A stretch of 64,000 nt of DNA, from the NCBI RefSeq assembly GCF_900496995.4, contig NC_044012.1, positions 23,040,759 through 23,104,758 on the forward strand. Direction: 5' to 3'. Under the pieces are notes generated by a model. The model was not told where the DNA came from. It did no database searches and was given only the letters and a program-made list of their open reading frames with translations. Shown here piece after piece: positions 12,017-24,200 of the stretch. The DNA comes from Aquila chrysaetos chrysaetos. Its lineage: Eukaryota; Chordata; Aves; Accipitriformes; Accipitridae. The translations under genes and the position numbers were made by a program. Every line of letters starts with the position of its first letter. The stretch's first letter is position 1.

Positions 12017-12035
12017 ACTACCCGCCCCACACTGC
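12017..12035 (+). promoter_or_regulatory. ZNF143/THAP11-type (SBS) motif, copy 3
   Basis: ACTACCCGCCCCACACTGC begins 44 bases after copy 2 on the same strand and keeps the ACTAC and CCCACACTGC halves. Confidence 0.6.
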
Positions 12036-12130
12036 GCTGCGCCCCCGCCCCCGCCGACTGCGGCCACCACCCCCCGCGCCCCGCCCTCGGCATGCTCCGC
12101 CCCCCGCTCCCGTGGGGCGCCGCGCGGCGG

Positions 12131-12140
12131 TCTCGCGAGA
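12131..12140. promoter_or_regulatory. TCTCGCGAGA palindromic promoter element
   Basis: A perfect 10-base palindrome 40 bases upstream of the proposed CENPT start codon. TCTCGCGAGA is a well-known CpG-island and bidirectional-promoter motif, linked in the literature to ZBTB33 (Kaiso) and related factors. Confidence 0.7.
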
Positions 12141-12179
12141 GGCGGCTGGGCGGGAAGGCGGCGGGGCCGTTACTCCGTC

Positions 12180-12254
12180 ATGGCCGACAGCTGGCCGCGG
12201 GTCCGCCGCGGGGCCAGGCGTAGCGGCCGCTACCCAACGCGGGCCGCTGTGAAG
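12180..12254 (+). CDS. CENPT: CENPT proposed first coding exon (uncertain)
   Basis: ATG in good context (GTCATGGCC) opens a frame beginning [20 protein letters not shown]. The frame reaches AAG followed by GTGGCG after 25 codons, in the phase-0 state that exon 2 requires. The mammalian protein also begins MAD, but the rest does not align. The donor is weak and the next coding exon is 630 bases away. If the chicken residue numbering applied, about 43 residues would be expected before exon 2, so the true first exon may differ or a small exon may be missing. Confidence 0.4.
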
Positions 12255-15200
12255 GTGGCGGAATGGGGTCCGGCCGGCCCCGCCGCGGGGTGTGCGGGGG
12301 GGGGGGAAGGGGAAGGTCGCGTTGCTGACGGGACCAGCCGTCCCGCGGGGATCGCCGGGCGCTGCCCGCCCGTACCTGCTCGGTGTGAGGGAGAAGCGAG
12401 GCCCTTGGAGTAGGAACCGGGGGGCAAAGCACGCTCCCTTGCCCTTGTTCGCCTTTAAAGGGGAAAAATGGGCCGAAACTCATGAATTTTGTGCTCACCG
12501 AATAGCCGGGGCTGGCACAGCCTTCTACCTCTATGTTTTTCTTCTGTTTCCCCTTTTTGGGTTGTTTTAGGTGAGGGCTCTGAGGGACAAAGGGCCGCGG
12601 GCCGTGCTTTCAAGTCCCTCAGGCTGTTGCCCACGATGAGAGCTGTGCATTGAAACCCACCTCGATGTGGCGTTGTGAATTGTCTTCCGCCCAAAAATGA
12701 AGCGCCAGCGTTGTTGAAAAGCAAATGCGCATGATTTCTTTTTGGGAATTTGGAAAATGTTTCACGTTGGCTAGCTTAGCTTTTTATTAGAAGACAGATG
12801 ATGAATGCTTTTGATGCTAAGATTCATCTTTAATGATGAAAATACAGTTTTATAATTGCATGTCTCTGATTTCTCTCTTTAGACTGTATCCGATTCAGGG
12901 ACAAATTCTGGCAGAAGCACCTTGGTGAAGCAGAGACCGACTGTGTTCCCTGATCTTGACAATGACACGCCACGGATTATGCTCAAGAGAATCATCCAGA
13001 CCCGTAAGTATCTTTTTTCAGGAAAACAGAGAACAGAAGGACAGTGCTTTGGTGGAGTTGAGAACAGGAGGTGTTCTTCTGTAGTCTATTATTCTTATCC
13101 TGTTATGCGGAACAGAAATGCAGACCATTGTATTGAGTGATTTATGTAAAAGAGGAATCACTGCTGTGACAGCTGAACAAGGTCATGTGATACAACTCTG
13201 TCTCAAAGATCAGGTTTTGGATTGATGAAATCATATTCTCTTCACTCGGTGTTCTTATGCTGGTGAGCAAGCGTGTAATCTTTGTGCTGCCTTTAGCTGT
13301 AACATCGTGTGTTAATTATAGAGGCATGCGCTGTTGCAGACTTCAGCTCAGCTCTGCTGCAGTACATGGAACCCCCATGCTGCCATTTGTCACTGTTGGC
13401 TTTGTCGCTGTATGTGGCAGCCTTCCCAGGAGTAGAACCCAAATATTTTTCACTAGGTCTTTATTTTAAACCATTGATATATGTCATTTACAGAATGTAG
13501 TATAGATTTGATGCTCTGCTGCATTTTGGCATTCTTGCTGGATTGAATGTTGGAAAGGAAATGTTTTGGGTTTTTTGGCAGAACCACAAGTTTCACCTCT
13601 AGCACCTCAGATATCTAAACATGAAGAAACAGAAGAAGCTCCACCAGAACTCCCATCTAAGAGGGTGTCCAGCATGTAAGTGATATTTTAATTTTTACTT
13701 TTATTTTTTACACTACCAGGTATAGCTGCAGTTCCTGTGATGGCATTGGGGAGTAGGATTTCTCTTACTTCTGTTTCAGTGATCAGAATTGCATTCTGTC
13801 AGGTTGGATTTTCAGAAATACCTCTCCAGCTTCAAAAGTTGCATAGGAGTCACTGGGACTGAGGGACTGAATAGTAAATGCTGCATGTTTGTGCTTAGTC
13901 CTGCTTCTTAAATGCAGATTTTTAGTATCTCTTTGCAGTGGAAGTGCTGGTTACAATAAGGCTTGTGATGGAAGCCTACTTTTCGTAGTTGTCTGACAGA
14001 CACTAAAATAGAAGTTCTTGGATCTCCCCAAGGCTACAGGCCGTGTGCTGATGATGCTGGGGGCGTAATGAGTTACTGCTGTGTCTTGTATTCAGAATGC
14101 AGGCTGCTGTAGCTTTTTACGGTATTACTGCTCCTTGGCTGCCCTCGTTTTGGGCTGCTACAGGTAACTTCCTTCCTGTAGAGTGGTTTGGAGGTGAGGT
14201 TTGCCTGAGGCTCAGCCACTTTTATTCATGTTTAGCTTCCGTTAATATTTTAAGTTAATAGGCCTGACTGAATTGGAGAGGCTGAAGTGTGGTTCATTTA
14301 CTTCCACTTTGTTATGAAATAGAAGAAAGCCAGTAGTGGTGGTAGGTCTTAATTTGCTTTAGCCAGTTTTGTCACAACACTTGTGCGTGTTCTTGCTTAC
14401 TGCAAAATAGATTGTTCTAAATAATGTGATTACTTTTGTCTTTATAGCTAAACTTTTTGCATTGACCATAAGCAACCTTAAACAGGTCATGTAAAATATT
14501 AAGCAAACTTCTATCTTTCTGATTTTTTAATAGAGGAGGAAACATCTGAGTTTTCTGTAAGTGTAACCACTTTTTTTTTTAAATTCAAGAAAGATGAGCA
14601 GTATTATTTTAGTTCCTTCTTGATTTTGCTTGTTGTAGCTCTTGAATATCTTTGAATGTGCTTCTCATCAGCCTTTCTTAAGCAAAAAGACAAGGTGGTT
14701 GGACATTTGCAGGGTTTTATGTTCCATGTTAGTTAGTTCTTGAACTGAAACAGGTATAGACTTTTTGTTTTAAATCCTTCCTCACAACCTTCCTTTAGTT
14801 GACGTGAACTTTCCTGAATTTGGGAAGGCACTGCTTTCCCTAGTTGTAATAGCACGTTCCAGGATAGATGCAAAAAAATGAGAAATCTTTTTTTCCCTAC
14901 TGCTTTACATTTCTTCCCTGTTACAAGCCAGTTAATTCTAATGCTTAGGCTTACATTAGGCTCATAATAAGAAATTAAATTTAGCTACATTTCTGGGTGG
15001 TAGAGAATGTATTTTGTAGGGGGAAAAGACCTGTAAACATGATCACCTTACCTTTCTTGCTATATTGAAGCCACATTTGTTGCAGCAAAGGATACGGAAG
15101 GATACATCTGCTGAATGTGGGCCCTTGGCTGCCGGAGGGATGCTCTGCTCTAGTACTGCAGGACATGGTGTGGAGTGCTGGCAGCAACTCGCTGCCTGAA

Positions 15201-18200
15201 TTGACCTTCATGAGAGGGGATTCTTGGAACTTCCCAGTACAGGGGGAAAACAACTCAGAAACATACTTTCTGATCCTGATCCAGTGCTTGACTGTGACGT
15301 TACGTGTCAATTCCACGCACCAGTGAGCTTTGTGATACCTAATGTTGTTTCATGATGATGGTTTTTTCATTTATGCTGTAATGGTTGACAAACCTAATTG
15401 CTCCTGTGTGCTGTCAGGAGGAGAGAGCTATGGAGCTTGTTGGAAGTCCAAGCTTTTACTCTAGTCTGACCTTTCTCAGCCCTGTTGTTTTGAATATATA
15501 CTCAAGTTTTGATTCTCTTTGTGAAGTTTACTTTGATTTAGTAGGAGGGAATGACATGTTCCCTCATTTGCTGACCTAATCGCCCATTAGTTCCTTACTT
15601 CTGCTGCAGAAAGGACAAATAATTTTAATTTGCTTTTCAGTGATGTTAGAGGGACCTTTCTAGGGTAGCCAAGTGATAATGTTATCCTTTGTTAAAGGCT
15701 TGGTTTGTATTGGTAGGGTGGAAATGCAACTGCCAGACCTTGTTCCTGAGGAGACATCTATTGCCACGTTCCATATGACTAAGAAGAGAAAGAAACTCAG
15801 CATTTCTGAATTTGAGAGAGCAGCAGACAAACGACTTCCCCAGAACCAAGGTAAGGCCGCAGTTGAAAATTACGGTGTTCAGCACTGTGTTTGCTGTCAG
15901 CTGATCATCATCTGCTGCAGTTTCGTTCTTAGTGACTTCTCAGCTGGGCAGTGGTACATTTGGAAGCAAGATTGCAGTATCTTGCACAAAGGGGATAGGG
16001 GAGAAGGTAAAAGCCCCTCCTATCAAATTTACAATAAGCCTTTTTGAGCCAAGTTATGGGCTCTGCCCTGACTGTATATAACTTGACTATTTTCCAACTT
16101 GGTGCTCTTTGAGTTTTGAAGTGCCTCTGAAGGAAGCAATCCCTGTCTTCCCCTCAATTCCAGAAACTTGAAAATGCAACAAGCTGCATGCTTTTCATTG
16201 CAATTACATCAAGTAGATTATAAAGTTCTTGTTTGAGAAAAAAGGGTCTTATAGTTTTATAAAAGAAATAATGTTTTATATTGGAGTAAGTCTTCCCTTT
16301 AAACATAAATTTGCAAATTTGGTAAACATAACTTCGATTTTATTTGGAGTTTAACAGAGGCAGATAAAACACCTCACCTTTGTTTACATATCCTATTGGC
16401 AGTAGCAACTGGAGTAGAATTCAAGGGTGAGATTCAGCTCTGAATTACAGACAACAGTACCTCAGCTCTGAATTACAGATGCTCTGTGTCTGCATGCACA
16501 CTAGGAAACTGAAATCCTCCTAAAGTTTAGGGGAGATCTAGTCAGTGGAGTATGGAGGGTTTTGAGCTTACCCTAAAGTAGACACCTGCATTTGATTAAT
16601 TGTGCTTGACTATAATGGGAACAGACACCTGTGTTTGGATATTTTAATCTGGAGCTGAATCCCACCCTGACTCAAAACGTGTTTTGACCACCCCGTGGTC
16701 AAAAAAATTGACTTGTCTTTCTTTAGCCTGATACCTGGTCTGAACATGTTCTGATAAGATGTGGGCAGCTCTATAAAAGCAGAGCGGGCATGCTCTAGTA
16801 TTTTCTAGTATGAGCATGATTATGTCACTGCTCTCCAGACCTGCTTTTGGATTTTGGGGGCTTTGTGAGTAGAACAGGTTTGAGTTATACTTTCACCAAC
16901 AACGTGTGGAGTAGTTATCTGTACTTCTAAAGCTTCCAGATGCTTTAATGTTTAGTTTAGGTTGCTGAAGGGCTGTGACTGAGGCACTAGCCTAGTATCT
17001 TGCTATTAATGTGGTAAGATTAATATTGAGTATGAGGACATGTGCCACGTTAAATTTTCTTTGAAATAATTGTTTTATTACCCTTTCAGAAATTGCTTAT
17101 TAGAATTCTAATATGCAGTTCTGAAACGCAGACAAGAAATTGTAAAATGAACCTGTCATCTAATTCTGTTCTCACCAAAATGTAACTTTTGAGGATTGTA
17201 GCATAACTGGCTCTAGAAAGAGGAAGATCCATTGGGGTGTTCCTGTAGCCTGTTGTGTAGGCGGTAATTTCTCAGCTAGTGCAATTTCTTAACTAATGTG
17301 TCACCAACTTTTTCTAGCTCAGTCAATGTTGGACAGCACTGCTTTGGCTCGGTGAGTTTAAATTAAAATGTCTTAACTTCTGGCTCTCCTAACTATAGCT
17401 GCCTTGATTCATCACCTCTGTAGTTGTGATGAACAGTACAGATACCTGGGTTCATGATAAAGACCTATGTTAGTACTAACACAATCATCTCCCTACTCTG
17501 GTGACAGAATTTGAAGGTGTTCTAGTACATACCTTGTGATTTTCAGAAATTGTGGCTCTGCACTGTATGCCCAGGTTGGTCTAGCTTGTATTGCTACTAT
17601 TGTTTCTCTTTTTACTTATTAGGATCATTCCTTTTTTCCTTTCATTCTCATGTTTCCAACAATAAATCAGTACACAATATACCTTAGAATATTATGATTG
17701 CCTGTTAATTGATTCATCGCATCAGTTGCATCTATGCAGTCTATAGTCCAACTCTCCTGGACTTTAAAAGCTTTTTAGCAAGTCAAAGAACTCATTTTCC
17801 TGTGTTGCCCCTGTACTTTGCTAATGATCCTAGCCATGGTTAGCAATTTATTTCACCCTTCTCACTGCAGCCCTTGCCTGTGGTCCCATGCAAGGTGATT
17901 CATAGGGCTGCATTCTGTACTTCCTATCTTTGAATCCTCTGAACCTTTTTGATTGTGCTGCCTAGAGAGAGGGACAGGAGGTAGCTGAGCATGGCCAGTC
18001 TCTTTAGGATGCAAAATATGTGCAGTGAGATACATCTTTTCCCATGCTTTGCATGTTGCTATCTTAGTTCCCATCTCAAAAAAGTTACAGTGTGTTGGTA
18101 GCTGTACTTTGCTGTGAATACTGATACTGAGCAGCTTCTTAGACTTGAAGTCCTCCTACCATCCTGCTGTCATCTAGAGGACATCTTTACTCTCAAACAT

Positions 18201-21200
18201 TTGTTTTCCCTTTTTTTTTATTTAAAATTTTTAAAATGCCAGAACCTTCTGTCAGATACATTGTTCCAGCCCTTGTGAGGTAGGAGGCTGTAAAACAGTC
18301 TGTTTCCTGATCTCTCTGATACATATCCTGATGTTAGGTGATACCATAAAATTAAACTATTTGTTTAAAGTAGACTGGCATGTAATCTTCAAGGTTTTTT
18401 GGGGGAAATTCCTCCTAGCTAAGGGATTTGTGAAATGTCTCACGGCTAGTGGCACCATGTCTGTAATCTGAGGGTAAAAGGGGAGTGTGTAACTTTGGAA
18501 AATTGTTTCTTCCCTTCTCTTTTTACAGATCTCTTCGCCTGTCTCTTGGTTCCTTGATCCCACCAGACACTGTTGAAAAGAGAGGCTTGCTCCGGAGGCC
18601 AAAAAATCGCAAAGCTATTGACATGGAAGCTTTTGAAGGTGGAGTGGAACAGAACATGCTGAAAAGAAAAGGTTTCTTTTGTGTTGTTACTTCTGTTTTG
18701 GGAGGGAGGGCCTTATATAAGGTGGCTTTTAGAAGCAGTTACTGAAGTGTGGTCTGTATTTTACGATTTAAAGGCTACCAGCACGTTCACAGAAATCCAG
18801 TGTAATTTGGGAGGCAAGATTAGAATGAGACTCTGCATCTGTAGTTGCTTTGATTCTATGCACTTAAGTATGTGCTCCACCCAGTTTGGTGATTTATACC
18901 ACAGGAATCGTTTGGGATCGTGTTCATAACTGTGGGTACTGGAGGTGGTTTGGTAGAGAAAGTTAGGGACACTGAAGTGTGGTGATGCAGTTTCAGTGTT
19001 TGATCTGTGGAGGATAAATAAAATTTGGTTGAATGACTTAAATTTTGAATTATGCAAGTCCTGGTAATAAATGGGTGTCCCTATGACCTTGAACAGTTTT
19101 TCACATAAAACTTGTTTTAAAACTTTCTAAACAGCACAGAACTATCTTGTGGACTCAGAAACAGCATCTGGGATTCCAACAGCCATGCTGGCAAGTGATG
19201 CGGAAATCATGCTGAGTAACACAGAGCTCTTTGTTCAGCCTCAGTTTGATGAACAGAGCCACAATAAGCTTTCTGCTCTTGAACCACAGCTATCAGATTC
19301 AAAAACTTCAGCACAGACAAGCAAGATTTCTGATGCAGCTCAAGAGGAAGCAAGGCTGGTGGGCCTGGTATCCAGTGTGGGCACAAATGAGGGAGGGACC
19401 CGAAGATACTCTGCGGACTTAATCCTTGATCATGAGCATGTTGACAGAATGACTCATGTATCTCCAAAAACACCTGCAAACCAGCAAGAAGATAAGCAAG
19501 ATCATTCCCAGCAGAGTAACCCAATGGAACAGCTTTCTGTTTTGGAAGAGGTGGTGGCTGGCAGTGAGTACTCTTGGGTTAGGACTTGGGGCTTAGCAGG
19601 TATTACCTGAAATCACAGAATGGCTGAGGTAGGAAGGGACCTCTGGAGGCCATCTTCTCCAGCCCCCCTGCTCAAGCAGGGCCACCTAGAGCAGGTTGCC
19701 CAGGACCATGTCCGGGCAGCTTTTACATTTCTCCAAGGATAGAGAGCAACCTGTTCCAGTGCTGAGTCACCCTTACAGTGAAAAAGTGTTTCCTGGTGTT
19801 CAGGCAGAGCCTCCTGTGTTCCTGTCTGTGCCCATTGCCTCCTGTCCTGGCAGGGGGCACCACTGGAAAGAGGCTGGCTCCATCTGCTTTACACACTCCC
19901 TTCAGATACTTGCATATATTGATGAGATCCCCCCGAGCCTTCTCTTCTCCAGGCTGAACAGTCCCAGCTCTTTCAGCCTTTCGTCCTAGGAGGGATGCTG
20001 CAATCCCTTAACTGTCCTGGTGGCCATTTGCTGGACTGTCTCCAGTATGTCCATCTCTCTTTTGTACTGGGGAGCCCAGAAGTGGACACTGTAAATTGGT
20101 CACAAATATGGGGAGCTAAGGAGATAATGTGTAGGAGCAGCAGACAGAGTTAGAAGGAGTGTCAGGAGGTTACTAGTCTAGACCTTTACCCTGGTAAGCT
20201 CATTTATATGTCACAGCCAAACGCTTTGCTGTCTCTAGGGCCTTAAATATCACTTGGACAGAGGTAGTCACCTCCCTGGTCGCTCTGTACCAATGCTTTG
20301 CCAGTCCTATCAACTTGCCAGTTTTTCCCTGGTGTCCAGTATCTCTCTTCTGCAATTTCCCTGTAAATACCTTGTCCTGGCTGTGTAAATGGGAGCACAT
20401 TTTCCTCATACTGTGTTGACGAGGCCCCAAGGCTCAGTTGTAACCCTAAAATTTTCTGCTTAGTGACCCTGAGGCAGCTAGCCAGGACAGGATCTGCTGC
20501 AGTAAATGGCTTTGTGCAGTTCTTCAATCAAAACACCCTATGCTTTCCATGAAGTACGGACAGCTATTGTTTTTTTTTCATTTAGTTTTTTTTAAGATCC
20601 GTTGTCAAAAAGGCCACAGAGACAGTATTTAAAGAATGATTGTAGTAGTCAGTACTGCTCAGGCCAGGAAGAGTTCTTGCCCTGGAAAGTTTAGAAATTA
20701 ATTAATGTGGGGTGGGCTCTTGCACCATACTCTGCTTCTGAAGGGTTGTCTGTGGCAAGCTTGCTGGGAAAAGTTGTTTTCAAAGGACAAGGAAAGAGAT
20801 CAACAGAAAAAGGTTAGTTGCTCTGAAGAGTCCAATGGTAGGCACTGTTAGGACAAATGGATAGATAATGTGGAGAATAGTGTGGAGGACATGGAATAGA
20901 GGACTGGATCAAATGAGAGGAAGAGGGGGGGAGTGAGAGCATATCTTAAAGATGCTGGAGTTTGTAAGGCATTGATGTCAAAAGTTAATGGTTATGTAGT
21001 TCTGCTCTTTTGCCAAAGGTAGCTGATGTCAATGTTGCTCCTCAGTGTGAACTGAAAAATAGTTGAAAGGACTTTTCCAACTGGTTCCTAAGATACAATA
21101 TGAACTCCCTAAACTGTTTCAAGTAAAGGAAGAGCATTTTCTTGTGTGTATTCCTCTCTCTGCTTGGTTGGTATTTTACTTACCAGGAAAGCTAAAAGGA

Positions 21201-24200
21201 AATTTATAAAGATAATGGGAGCACGTTAATGCTCTCAATTTCTAGCTGTTAATAGATGGAGCTCGTCTTTGCCATCCAGAAGTCCAAGTAAATGTTTGGG
21301 ATCCCCAGTCAATCTAAAGCCTAAGAGATATTTCAGCATGTCTTTGAGAGAAGTTGTCCCCCATGTAGTTGAAGACCTAGATGTATGTGATACAGAAAAA
21401 GCAGATGACTGATACTGTGAACAAAGTGGAACAGGAAGAGATTTTCAGAGAGGGTAAGAAGTGCTTGCAGTGTTGCATGGGAATGGAGTACTTTGATTAA
21501 AACCAAGAGTTTTTCAGGTGACTTGCAGAGTAAAATAAGACTTTATTTTGCAGTAGATGCTAGAGATAATTCAAGTCATATAGGAGATACTGTGAGCATT
21601 TCCAGACAAGCTTTCTAAAAGTAAGCTGTGACTTGCTCATGTGCTTTCTTGTCAGTATTTGCTTTGTTCACAGTGACTGCAAATGGAATAAAGGTTCATA
21701 TTTTTTGGTACGTCCATAGTACTGCTCATCTTCCCATAGGAAAGATGAATAGCTCCCTCTTGGCAAGGAATATATCTGGCTAATCACTCTTTTAATGCTT
21801 TACTATATTTATTTAAGCCATGTTGGCTGTTATCTTTCTCCAGTACCAACCAGCATCTTTTTCTCTATAAGACAAGGGCTTGAAGGTTGCCCTCCCTTAA
21901 GTAATAAGATGTCACTAAGAGGTTGGGCTTTCATACCTCCTTGTTCCTGGAAGACAGCAAGTCATGCAAGTTGCCTGCTTTCACAAGCACATTCTCAGTT
22001 ATATCTGAAATCCTTTTGCCTTAGAATAAGACAGTAAAACTCTGCGCAGATGCTGAGGGTGGCAGGTGTTATCCAGTCATTACATAAAGCTTTGGGTATA
22101 TGTGGACACAAATTCCTGTGTTTTCTTGTATTTCATTTTCCAGACTCCAGTTTAGGATCCTTTTAAAGTCTTTCCCATTGTTCCTTTGACAGTGTCTGGA
22201 AATGAGAGAATACCATTGTCATGCAGGTTTAGCTTTCCCTAGGCTTAATTACGTCTGAAGTTTCATATGAATTACCTTTTGGTGGTATGGAAACTGCACA
22301 GTCTATAGCACCAACAGTTTTGTTATTAGAATTTTAAACTGAATACTTGCAGTGCCCATAAGTAATTGCTTGCACATACCAGACGTATCACCAAAATTAG
22401 TTATGTTGCCTTTTTATCATGATGATATAGCCTTCTGTTTTAAACAGTTCTTTTAGAGTAGTTCATTAAGGTAGCAGATATTCTGCACCTCTAAATTTAC
22501 AGTTGTGTAAGGTTGGCATCCTGTAATCTTCCATGATTCTTTTGTCCTGTTACAGTTTTACTTGGGTGTGCCTGTGGAGTGTGAAATTTAAATGGGATGT
22601 TTCTCTTGAGACTGATGAAAGTCACCTCAGAATTGTTACAGTTCTGTGAATAACAGCTCAAAGTTTGGGGGATGGTCAGAAAAGCAAATAACATGTAAAA
22701 GTTATTATGAAAGGAAGAAATGACAAAATGTCACTGTGTCACTATGGAAATGATTGTCATGCTCACTTTTTGAATACTGCGTGCAGTTCTAACCTCTCCA
22801 TCTCTAAATAGATTTAACAGAACTAGAGAAGGTGCAGAGAAAACCAGGTTTACTGTTAACGATAATCAAATATATGGAACTGTTTCTGTGCGTTGAATGA
22901 CTGAAGATAAGGACTGCTCAGCCTGGAAAAAAGACAATGGGAGTGAAATGTAAGGAGTTTAAAAAGGAAGGCCTTGAGCAGCATGGAGGAGATGATTCAG
23001 CAAACAAATTGAAACAAACAGCTCCCTGATCTGTCAGTGCAGCAACTAGAGAGGAGCAACTTGCACTAACAGCTAGCAGGTTATACCAAACTACAGGAGG
23101 TATTGCTACTAGCAACAGGTGAAAAATTCAGTAAAAATTAAGACTTGAATGTGTCAATAGCATCTGGTACTCCAATGTTAAAGTACTGTATCCCAGCAGG
23201 GATCCAGTAGTGGGGGAGACTCACTGGTGCCTGTCTGCCTTATGCAGTCTTAGTGTAGAGCTGAGCTTTTGTCTTCTCCCCACAAAGCTAGTTAATATTT
23301 CACTTAACTTTAGGCAAGATTTTGCCCTGCATTGGTGTAGGGAGTCCAGTGTTCTGGTTAGTGGGATTGGTATTACTGATTTTTGTACCACCTTTGGCCA
23401 AATTTCCTTGTTCCCTTCACTGGGGCTTAGGGGTCCCAAGGCCTTGACACTTGTACTTTTGAGTGTGAAAACTCCCAGTCACTGGAGAGGATGGTGAAAA
23501 TCCACTTTTACAGCTTCTGCTTCTGCGCTCAGCCAAGATTTCGAAACCCTTCAGCAAGTGATAATACTATGAGAGTTCCCAGTAAGATTTCTCCAAATAA
23601 TTACCTGTGTGGGTTTCTGCTGGAATTGAGCCACGGGGTAACAGGCATGGGGACTATAGATGTAGTATATAGGGAAAAGGAGTACTTAAGTACTCTTTGG
23701 TACTTCAGTAGCTACTTAAGTAGCTGAAGTTTTTAAAGGCATGCAAATCATGTGTCCATTTATTTCTCCTCATCCTGCCTGCTAGAGGCTTGTCCGGGAT
23801 GGTTAAAACCACTGCTAGGCGCTCTCCTCTTTATAATGCAATGTATCTCTTGCAAAATTGTTTCTTCAGAAAAACTGAGAAAATGGGGAGGAGAAGCTGA
23901 GTACAAACTCCATGTGTTGTTAGACTTAAAGGAAAAGAAATTTTTCTTTCACACAATCACCAAAAGTGAGAACAGACGTAGAGATGGCAGATCTTGAGGA
24001 GCTCTGCTTACTGATAGGTAAAATTCCTTCATTGGGATCTGATGTGCACCCTAATTAGGTGGCTGTAGAGCAAACACAGGAAAAGTTGTGCATTTCTTAG
24101 ATGTAAACTTTTGGATGGGAGCTGCATCTGCTTCCCTTATTTATAGCTTATGGCTATTGCTGAGTTTACTTATGAGTAAATTTTAGTGGTTGTTAAACTG

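Larger units (their letters stand above)
11816..12179. promoter_or_regulatory. Bidirectional CpG promoter of THAP11 and CENPT
   Basis: Only 364 bases separate the THAP11 start codon (minus) from the proposed CENPT start codon (plus). The interval is extremely GC- and CpG-rich, and the CpG-rich region extends to about 10700-12450. It contains three same-strand ACTAC...CCACA...GC motifs (11902, 11973, 12017) and a TCTCGCGAGA palindrome (12131). No TATA box is seen. This is a typical architecture for a divergent housekeeping promoter. Confidence 0.85.

Noticed and set aside
23533-23581. Exon-like 49-base segment in a CENPT intron (acceptor CTGCGCTCAG, donor CCCA/GTAAGA)
   Set aside because: Its open frame needs phase 0 in and phase 1 out, but the flanking CENPT exons require phase 1 in; in that phase it meets TGA at once.
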